Assembly: GCA_964356495.1 (NCBI GenBank)
Contig: CAYHHR010000033.1
Location: 1-9,118, forward strand
From: JAKANM01 sp964356495
GTDB lineage: Bacteria > Patescibacteriota > Patescibacteriia > Magasanikbacterales > GWA2-37-8
Direction: 5' to 3'
DNA: 9,118 bases
Shown here: positions 1-5,686 of the stretch, piece by piece
Numbering within the stretch: position 1 is the stretch's first letter
Layout: every line of letters starts with the position of its first letter
Notes under the pieces: generated by a model
Database searches by the model: none
What the model saw: the letters and a program-made list of their open reading frames with translations, nothing else
Told to the model about the DNA's origin: nothing
Program-made: the position numbers and the translations under genes

Positions 1-811
1 ATTTTTATCACACATTCGCGAAGTCGACGCGATCGCGCAGGTGGTGCGCGCTTTTTCTGATGACAATGTCATCCATGTTCATAACCGGGTTGATCCGAAG
101 GACGACGCCTCCATAATCAATACTGAGCTCGCTCTGGCTGATCTTCAAACCGTCGAGAAACGGCTAGATAATGCGAAAAGAATGGCGAAAGGAGCGGGCG
201 CCAAGGAATGTGCGCCCCAGGTGGAAATTCTGGAAAAAGTGTTTAACTGTTTACAGGAAGGTAAGCCGGCGCGTGAACTCACATACAATGATGACGAAAA
301 GAAAATAATCGACGGGCTACAACTTCTGACGATGAAACCAATGTTGTATGTGGTAAATACCGATGAAAATCCCAAATCCCAAATCCCAAATCCCAAAATT
401 AATAGCACAACTTCTCAAATAGAAATATCCGCTAAGCTGGAAGCTGAGCTGGCTGATCTCTCGGTCGAAGAAGCCCGACAATATCTGAAAGAACTCGGGA
501 TCGAGCAAACCGGACTCGACAAATTGATTGTCGCCGGATATAAATTACTGAAACTTGTCACTTATTTTACCTCCGGCGAACCGGAAACCAGAGCCTGGAC
601 CATCACCGAAGGCACCAAAGCGCCGGACGCGGCCGGTGTTATCCATACCGATTTTGTGAAGGGTTTTGTAAAAGCTGATGTGGTGGATTGGAAGGATTTT
701 GTCTCGGCTGGTGGTTGGTCAAAAATAAAAGAGACCGGCAAAGCGCGGCTTGAAGGAAAGGATTATTTGGTGAAGGACGGTGACGTCTGCTATTTCCACA
801 TCGCCGCCTAG
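1..811 (+). CDS. ychF: YchF/OLA1-family nucleotide-binding ATPase, 3' part (5' end outside window)
   Basis: C-terminal 269 residues of YchF, a cytosolic TRAFAC-class P-loop ATPase/GTPase that binds ribosomes. The frame is open from the first bases: codons from position 2 read FLSHIREVDAIAQVVRAF, the family segment following the G3 region, so the frame truly starts upstream and the GTG at 41 is internal. About 90 N-terminal residues (Walker A, switch regions) are missing. Visible are the helical coiled-coil domain (about 110-340), a G4-like NTDE motif (356-367; YchF proteins have NxxE here instead of NKxD), a G5-like SAKLEAEL segment (about 428-451), and the C-terminal TGS domain with RAWTITEGTKAPDAAGVIHTDF and a final GKDYLVKDGDVCYFH. 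Between G4 and G5 lies a low-complexity stretch encoded by a heptanucleotide repeat. The TAG stop at 809-811 overlaps the stop of the convergent methyltransferase gene. Confidence 0.95.
   Translation, partial: FLSHIREVDAIAQVVRAFSDDNVIHVHNRVDPKDDASIINTELALADLQTVEKRLDNAKRMAKGAGAKECAPQVEILEKVFNCLQEGKPARELTYNDDEKKIIDGLQLLTMKPMLYVVNTDENPKSQIPNPKINSTTSQIEISAKLEAELADLSVEEARQYLKELGIEQTGLDKLIVAGYKLLKLVTYFTSGEPETRAWTITEGTKAPDAAGVIHTDFVKGFVKADVVDWKDFVSAGGWSKIKETGKARLEGKDYLVKDGDVCYFHIAA
367..397. repeat. Heptanucleotide tandem repeat AAATCCC x4 inside ychF
   Basis: Four perfect AAATCCC units lie at 367-373, 374-380, 381-387 and 388-394, followed by AAA. They are read in frame as an N-P-K-S-Q-I-P-N-P-K type stretch. 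The tract starts at the last base of the G4 motif (NTDE). Seven is not a multiple of three, so gain or loss of one unit would frameshift ychF; only changes of three units keep the frame. Tandem heptanucleotides of this kind are known from cyanobacteria (STRR repeats), and I recall similar tracts in CPR genomes. Confidence 0.9.
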
Positions 812-2040
812 GCAAGCCTGAAGCGCCAAATTTCGCGGGCAACTAATTGGTCAGGACGCTGATAGAGCAGAAATTGAGATTTGTTTAATTTCGGAAGTAA
901 TTGATCAACAGCGAAGCCAAGCTTCTGGAGTTGAGGAAGGATTTTGTCTGAGATCGTGATCGGCGCGCTCGCCTCGCTGAAGCTACGGCGAAGCGGGCCA
1001 GCGCGAATTACAAAACGGGGAATAATAAATACCACGCGTCCGCCCGGACGCAGTATTTTTTTAAATTCCAGGAAAGCGTCAAGATAAAGTTTTGCTAGTT
1101 CTTTCGCTTCACTTTCAAGTTCCGCTAGCGATTCGCGTCCGTGTTTGGGTTTACCAAGGTAGGGCTCGGTCGCGATGCCATCGATCGATCCGCTGGAAAA
1201 TTTTTCCCCTAATTTTTGAACGGATACAAGTTCGACTTTCCAGTCGGCATCCTTATGCGTGGGGTTCTGTTCGACCAACCAGGCAATATTTTTCCTGCTG
1301 TCGGCAATGGCCTTATCTGAAGCATCAGTCCCAAGCAATTTTTGGTAGCCAAGCAGGATTGCTTCGGAAATGATCGTTCCGGATCCGCAAAAAGGGTCTA
1401 AAAGTGTCTGATCAGGCCTAATTTCGGATAAATTTATGAGCATCATTGCTAATTTTGGCGGGAGCATTCCGCTCCCCGCGTCCCGTCCGGGACGGCCGTA
1501 ATCGCGATTGCTGAAATTTTCAAATGGCTGGACCGCGGTAGTCCTGGCTAGCCGGTAGCCGGTGGAAGTTTTTAGAATTAGAAATTCGTGACCCTTAGAA
1601 ATCAGTGAATTTTTTTCGACGGTGACTGAAGATAGTGTCGGTTCGCCTTTAAAAACATATCGTACCGAGTGTCCTTCGGCTTTTAAATTTTTTTTCAATT
1701 CCTTCCCCCAGCGTTCGACATTTTCGACTTTAGCTTCACCGTATAGACTAATCCCGAAGATAATTTTGGCTGGCGTAGAGGATAATTTTTCTTGAATGGT
1801 GGATAGAAGCGTTTGCTCAGAGAGGTTTGATCCTAGTTCTGTCGCTATTTTTATTGTTCCGCCGAGCTGGTTGATGATATTGGTTTTAATATCGGCGGAG
1901 ATAGTAAGGAACGGCTGTTGTAAAATTAGATTATCATAAACAATTCGCTCCCGGCGAAGAAGCGAAATAATTTCGGCGGTTGAGAGTGTCGGCTCGCGGC
2001 CAAGCAGAAACCAAACAGCCGTGGGGTTAGGGGCGGACAT
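808..2040 (-). CDS. THUMP-type RNA methyltransferase of the Trm-G10/Trm11-like family (COG1041-like)
   Basis: Predicted SAM-dependent RNA N2-guanine methyltransferase, 410 aa. The N-terminal 165 or so residues resemble a THUMP-bearing RNA-binding region (SVRYVFKGE, LILKTSTGYRLARTTAVQPF). Residues 179-203 hold the Trm-G10/Trm11-type signature RDYGRP, then GMLPPKLAMMLINL. The Rossmann domain has motif I TLLDPFCGSGT (212-222) and an acidic GTDAS strand (237-241). Motif IV reads TEPY (291-294) rather than the usual DPPY. LRPGGRVVFIIPRF (330-343) precedes the last strands. The likely substrate is tRNA (m2G10 or m22G10 in archaeal relatives), but the target is inferred from family only. The ATG at 2040 overlaps the end of orf116 by 14 bp, with no Shine-Dalgarno visible, so translational coupling is likely. 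Residues about 346-361 look like an insertion encoded by a GC-rich repeat. Confidence 0.85.
   Translation of the reverse strand: MSAPNPTAVWFLLGREPTLSTAEIISLLRRERIVYDNLILQQPFLTISADIKTNIINQLGGTIKIATELGSNLSEQTLLSTIQEKLSSTPAKIIFGISLYGEAKVENVERWGKELKKNLKAEGHSVRYVFKGEPTLSSVTVEKNSLISKGHEFLILKTSTGYRLARTTAVQPFENFSNRDYGRPGRDAGSGMLPPKLAMMLINLSEIRPDQTLLDPFCGSGTIISEAILLGYQKLLGTDASDKAIADSRKNIAWLVEQNPTHKDADWKVELVSVQKLGEKFSSGSIDGIATEPYLGKPKHGRESLAELESEAKELAKLYLDAFLEFKKILRPGGRVVFIIPRFVIRAGPLRRSFSEASAPITISDKILPQLQKLGFAVDQLLPKLNKSQFLLYQRPDQLVAREIWRFRLA
964..1005. repeat. GC-rich imperfect inverted repeat embedded in the methyltransferase gene
   Basis: Arms CGCGCT (964-969) and AGCGCG (1000-1005) enclose a second imperfect pairing, CTCGCT (973-978) with AGCGGG (992-997, one G-T pair). 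The core reads GCTGAAGCTACGGCGAAGCG, much more GC-rich than the surrounding gene, and encodes the Arg/Ser/Ala-rich stretch RAGPLRRSFSEASAP. From memory, motifs of the GAAGCTACGGCGAAG type recur as dispersed repeats in Parcubacteria genomes. Whether this is a member needs a genome search. Confidence 0.4.
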
Positions 2041-2377
2041 ACGAGGAAGATACCGTTTCGGAAGTTGAGGTTGAGAATGACCCGAAGCTAAAAATATTTC
2101 TGACTTTGTTTGGGATCAATAAGGGGACTGATTTTGAGCTGACCAGGTCGGTAGCTTTTTGAAAATTCTCCAGGTTTACATTGTTGGCTACCGTGTCGGT
2201 ATTCAAAAGGACAATCGTATGAGCGTCCTCTAGAGTACGAAAAGTATAATTGTAGACAAAAACACCGCTCATGAGGAGGCTCCCCGCCATCAGCCCGAGC
2301 GCCAAATAGGTGATTACTCCCCACCATTGGTAGGTGCTTCTTAGGTTTAACTGAAATTTTTGATTAAGGAATGACAT
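2027..2377 (-). CDS. Small single-pass membrane protein in the pilus operon, function unknown
   Basis: 116 aa and not recognised as a named family. Residues 1-19 are polar with several Lys/Arg/Gln. One strong hydrophobic helix spans about 20-43 (GVITYLALGLMAGSLLMSGV). The remaining 70 residues are polar, presumably outside the membrane by the positive-inside rule, and end in a Ser/Thr-rich tail (STSTSETVSSS). A segment TDTVANNVNLENFQKATDLV (61-80) looks helical. There is no lipobox Cys, so it is not a PilP-type lipoprotein. It overlaps pilO by 14 bp upstream and the methyltransferase by 14 bp downstream. It holds the place pilP has in proteobacterial pilMNOPQ operons, so an accessory role in the PilM/N/O alignment complex is plausible but unproven. 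Confidence 0.75.
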   Translation of the reverse strand: MSFLNQKFQLNLRSTYQWWGVITYLALGLMAGSLLMSGVFVYNYTFRTLEDAHTIVLLNTDTVANNVNLENFQKATDLVSSKSVPLLIPNKVRNIFSFGSFSTSTSETVSSSYVRP

Positions 2378-2906
2378 TTAGGTTGAGATCAAGATTTAGG
2401 TTTACATTATTTATCATCGTAGGGTTGGCTCTGTCAATAAACGGAGTGATATTCAGGCGGGAAACGTTAATGAAATAAGGCAGATGTTCGAGACCGTTCA
2501 AATATGAAATTGTGTTATTATAATTGCCCGTAACGGAAACGGAAATTGAAATTTTTGAATTGGTTATGCTGTCTAAATTTGAGCTGTTGATTCTTTGCGT
2601 GACGTTGTGGGATGAGGCGAGAGTTTCAAGAGTCGTGATGAGGCCGAGTTCATTTCCGTTGTAGAAAAGATGCTCAGCGAATGACGGCATATTGTCTTTT
2701 AATTTTTCAATCTGCCTGATGGCAAAGCGATAAGTGGTAGCTTGTTCATTTTTTCGTTCCAATGTTAAGCGCAGATTATAGGTATCGCGATCAAGCTGTT
2801 TGATATAGCTATAGGTCGGATAAATTATCACTCCTCCAATAAAAAATCCCAGGATAATAAATCCGACGATAGTAAACAAAATTTTTCTTTCAAAAAGTGA
2901 TCTCAT
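2364..2906 (-). CDS. pilO: Type IV pilus assembly protein PilO-like
   Basis: 180 aa bitopic inner-membrane protein expected to pair with PilN in the pilus alignment complex. It has a short basic cytoplasmic start (MRSLFERK), a transmembrane helix at about 9-30 (ILFTIVGFIILGFFIGGVII), a charged coiled-coil stretch at about 31-73 (YIKQLDRDTYNLRLTLERKN region), and a C-terminal alpha/beta domain with the PilO-type segment ELGLITTLETLASSHNV (86-102) and SVSVTGNYNNTISYLNGLE (122-140). The end is a repetitive NVNLNLDLNLNV strand. It starts 5 bp after the pilN stop, and orf116 begins within its last codons. The upstream sequence is AT-rich without a Shine-Dalgarno. Identification rests on topology, domain pattern and position between pilN and orf116. 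Confidence 0.85.
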   Translation of the reverse strand: MRSLFERKILFTIVGFIILGFFIGGVIIYPTYSYIKQLDRDTYNLRLTLERKNEQATTYRFAIRQIEKLKDNMPSFAEHLFYNGNELGLITTLETLASSHNVTQRINSSNLDSITNSKISISVSVTGNYNNTISYLNGLEHLPYFINVSRLNITPFIDRANPTMINNVNLNLDLNLNVIP

Positions 2907-2911
2907 ACAAA

Positions 2912-3457
2912 TTATTTTAATGTCGGGAGCCCAACCAAATTGCCGCGGATTTCAAAATTGATATTTTCTTTTTGGAATAGTTGAGAGTTCGGGGCTGTGA
3001 TTCCATTGATCCAACCGATGTCCCGAATTACTTTTTGGAAATTCAGCAGGGCGGCTCTGGTGGCGGCGGTTCCGGAGAGTGAAATAGTATTATTGACGCG
3101 ATTAATATCAAGACCGATCAATTTGATGTTGGGCGGAAGAGCGGCGGCGATTTCAAGGATTTTGGGCGTAAAGGGCATAAAATCTTCCGCGGAAATAATA
3201 ATATTTTTGGTCAGGCGATTCAATTTTTGGATATCTTTATTGACCAACGGAGCTTCTCGATTGACGAGCAACGAGCTGGTGACAGCGTCAGTCATCGCGC
3301 CGGCAATAATAAACCAAGCAAAAATATACATCATCGCGAGCAGAGATAGCGTAAAAATCATGAGCTCTAGCAGTTCCTTGGCAAACAAATAACGAGTGAG
3401 AACTGTCAGATTTCTCTTTTTTTCAGGCGAAAGCAAATTGATATGCAGTTTCATCAT
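2912..3457 (-). CDS. pilN: Type IV pilus assembly protein PilN
   Basis: 181 aa bitopic inner-membrane protein. The extreme N-terminus HINLLSPEKK (5-14) matches the INLLP-type peptide by which PilN binds the groove of PilM. A transmembrane helix spans about 32-54 (LMIFTLSLLAMMYIFAWFII region). A helical linker (about 60-95) leads to the C-terminal PilN fold: PKILEIAAALPPNIKLIGLD, then NTISLSGTAATRAALLNFQK, then NINFEIRGNL. The start overlaps the pilM stop in ATGATG, with ATG on 3457-3455 and the pilM TGA on 3456-3454, a classical translational-coupling arrangement. A second Met codon follows at once and could be the actual start. It is followed after 5 bp by pilO, its expected partner. Confidence 0.9.
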   Translation of the reverse strand: MMKLHINLLSPEKKRNLTVLTRYLFAKELLELMIFTLSLLAMMYIFAWFIIAGAMTDAVTSSLLVNREAPLVNKDIQKLNRLTKNIIISAEDFMPFTPKILEIAAALPPNIKLIGLDINRVNNTISLSGTAATRAALLNFQKVIRDIGWINGITAPNSQLFQKENINFEIRGNLVGLPTLK

Positions 3458-4566
3458 AAAGCTTCATCATTAAGCGGGTTTTCGACGGCCCGAAGAGCGA
3501 GACCGATTGCCGTCGCGAAGGATAAACCGCGGCGTTTTTCGTCGTTAGTAATTTCGTCGGCGACGGCTTTGGGGGCGAGATTTTTCCAGACATTTCCGGG
3601 GCGTGAGGAAATTTTTAATTTTTGAGACAAGACAGTATCAAAGTTTATGAGATTTGATAGCCCTCCGGACATCGTAATATGAGTTACCGGATTGGCGTTC
3701 GCGAAGCGCTCTTCGTAAAATTTGATGCTGGATTTAATTTCTTCCACCAGCTTCATTACCAATGTATCCATCACGGTGATGTAAGTAGGGAACTCTTTGA
3801 TGTGGTCTATTCCGGTGCTTATTTTTATTTTTTCCGCGGCATCGCGTTCTATTTTCAGGGCTTGAGCGATGGCCGTGGTCACTGATTCGCCGGTAAAATT
3901 GAGACTTTTGCTGAACTGTATACTATCATTGTCGTAGATAACAATATAGGAACGCGCTGATCCGAGATCAAGGAGAGCTCTCGCCATGCCGGTGTAATCC
4001 TTGCTGTTTGTGATCAGGGCGCGCGAGAACGCGACCGCCTCGGCTTCGAGAGCGAGAATATTTAATTCGGCGGCTTCGAGCAGATAGGTATAAGAATCAG
4101 CAATGTTTTTCAAAACAGCGGCGATGAGCACTTTTGAGGTTTGAGCGTTTGAGGAAGGATTCAGTAGCTGCCAGCCGAGGTACGTATCCGCTATATCAAA
4201 TGGAAGGTGGCGACTGGCGTGGAAACTTACCTCGTCATACATGAGATCCTTGGCCGGAGTTGGGACCTCGATAAGTTTCAGAAAAGTCTGGGGCTCAGGC
4301 AGGTTCGCGACGACCCAGGGAGATTCGATCTTGGGATAAGCGCCATCTTTGCCGGTGAGGTGCATGATTTTCTTTCGGACTATTTCCGGTTGCTGAATTT
4401 CGCCGTTAATAATAATTCCGGGCGGCAGGGAAACACTGCGCAAAGTTTCAGGATATAGATAAGAAGGCCGGCCGAGCGGGTGTCTTTTTCTGAGCTGTAC
4501 TAATTTTATTGATGTATCCCCAATATCTAATCCAAACGCGAATGGAAAGGGGTTGTCTAAAAACAT
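3454..4566 (-). CDS. pilM: Type IV pilus assembly protein PilM (actin-like ATPase)
   Basis: 370 aa cytoplasmic actin/FtsA-fold protein that forms a ring under the inner membrane and holds the N-termini of PilN. Motifs visible: phosphate-1 loop FGLDIGDTSIKLVQL (11-25), the PilM hallmark of an SHS2-like insert containing PTPAKDLMYDEVSFHASRHL (102-121) and a following PFDI, phosphate-2 ALLDLGSARSYIVIYDND (197-214), and the adenosine-site motif ITMSGGLSNL (297-306). The C-terminus SFATAIGLALRA is also typical. Length fits the family (about 350). It starts 3 bp after the pilC stop without a Shine-Dalgarno. Its TGA stop shares bases with the pilN ATG. Use of TGA as terminator here shows that UGA is not reassigned to glycine. 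Confidence 0.95.
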   Translation of the reverse strand: MFLDNPFPFAFGLDIGDTSIKLVQLRKRHPLGRPSYLYPETLRSVSLPPGIIINGEIQQPEIVRKKIMHLTGKDGAYPKIESPWVVANLPEPQTFLKLIEVPTPAKDLMYDEVSFHASRHLPFDIADTYLGWQLLNPSSNAQTSKVLIAAVLKNIADSYTYLLEAAELNILALEAEAVAFSRALITNSKDYTGMARALLDLGSARSYIVIYDNDSIQFSKSLNFTGESVTTAIAQALKIERDAAEKIKISTGIDHIKEFPTYITVMDTLVMKLVEEIKSSIKFYEERFANANPVTHITMSGGLSNLINFDTVLSQKLKISSRPGNVWKNLAPKAVADEITNDEKRRGLSFATAIGLALRAVENPLNDEAL

Positions 4567-4569
4567 AAA

Positions 4570-5673
4570 TTAGAAACTTTCGGTTAGTGAATAGATCGGC
4601 ATGATTACCGAGACCGCGATCCCGGCGACGCCAACGCCAAGGATGAGAATCAGAATCGGTTCGATGATCGTCGAGAAATTTTTCATCGTCATGTCAACTT
4701 CATTCGAATAATACTCCGCTAATTCCTTTAACATTCCCTCAACCTCGCCGGATTGCTCGCCGACCATGATCATTTGCACGACCATCGGGGTAAATAATTT
4801 CGGAGTTCTGGCGAGCGCGTCTGATAACGCTTCGCCTTTTTTTAGTGATTCCGAGGCAAAAAGCAGGCTATCGCGGTACCTGACGTTTCCTTCCACCCCG
4901 GCCGTAATTTTGACGGCGTCGATAATCGGGATCGCGCTTTGGAGAAGAGATGAAAGGGTGAGGGTGAAGCGCGCGATATTAATTTTTTTGATTACCATTC
5001 CGATGATCGGAAGATAAAGAAGAAAGCCGTGGACGACAAAGCGAATTTTTGGTTTTTTCATCAGCCAGATACAAAGAGAGACAAAAGCAACCAGGCCGAT
5101 GGCGATAAAAACGCCGTAATAATGAACGGCATCTACCAGCGCGATTAAGACGCGCGTTGAAAGCGGCAACTGAGCGTGAAGTTCCGTGAACATGCCGAGG
5201 ATTTTTGGAAGTACGAAAATGACCATTTCAAGCGCGATTCCGCCCATCGCGGTTAAGACCACCGCCGGATAGATTAGCGCCCCTTTGATATGCGCCGTTA
5301 GTTCATGTGATTTTTTCATTTGGTCGCTGACCTGGGTCAGAGCTTCTTCCATCTTGCCGGCCGTTTCACCGGCGCCAATCATACTCACATAAATCGGAGG
5401 AAAAACCTTTGGAAAGTTTGATAGGGCCTCGCTTAATTGTTGGCCTTTTTCGACTAGGCCTTTTATTTCTCCAATTACGGATTTGAGTCTTTTGTTCTCG
5501 ACCTGCTCGCTCATAATTCTGAGGCCGTCGACAATCGAAAGACCGGCTTTCACCATGATAGAAAGATTGTGCACGAAAAGAATTTTTTGCATCATCGGCA
5601 CCCTGACCAGGTGGTCATTCAGCCAAATTTCCAGTTTGTTCAATTTTCGTTCGGCTTTTTTTTGCTTTTCCAT
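4570..5673 (-). CDS. pilC: Type IV pilus inner-membrane platform protein PilC (T2SSF family)
   Basis: 367 aa polytopic membrane protein on which the PilB ATPase turns to add pilin subunits. Two T2SSF domains are evident as an internal duplication: ALSNFPKVFPPIYVSMIGAG then ETAGKMEEAL (83-112), and ALARTPKLFTPMVVQMIMVG then EQSGEVEGML (286-315). Hydrophobic segments lie at about 134-157 (LIYPAVVLTAMGGIALEMVI region), 186-205 (YGVFIAIGLVAFVSLCIWLM) and 337-360 (EPILILILGVGVAGIAVSVI region), the usual three. The final YSLTESF matches the family end. The N-terminal 25 residues are Lys/Arg-rich and cytoplasmic. It starts 13 bp after the pilB stop; the gap is AT-rich with no Shine-Dalgarno. Confidence 0.95.
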   Translation of the reverse strand: MEKQKKAERKLNKLEIWLNDHLVRVPMMQKILFVHNLSIMVKAGLSIVDGLRIMSEQVENKRLKSVIGEIKGLVEKGQQLSEALSNFPKVFPPIYVSMIGAGETAGKMEEALTQVSDQMKKSHELTAHIKGALIYPAVVLTAMGGIALEMVIFVLPKILGMFTELHAQLPLSTRVLIALVDAVHYYGVFIAIGLVAFVSLCIWLMKKPKIRFVVHGFLLYLPIIGMVIKKINIARFTLTLSSLLQSAIPIIDAVKITAGVEGNVRYRDSLLFASESLKKGEALSDALARTPKLFTPMVVQMIMVGEQSGEVEGMLKELAEYYSNEVDMTMKNFSTIIEPILILILGVGVAGIAVSVIMPIYSLTESF

Positions 5674-5686
5674 GTTATTAGAAATA

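Noticed and set aside
1479..1494. CGTCCCG-TC-CGGGACG inverted repeat as a regulatory hairpin
   Set aside because: It encodes the conserved R-P-x-R-D residues of the methyltransferase signature, so the symmetry is likely a by-product of the codons.
3454..3457. UGA recoded as glycine (SR1/Gracilibacteria code)
   Set aside because: pilM ends at a TGA exactly overlapping the pilN start in a coupled ATGA arrangement, at the expected family length.
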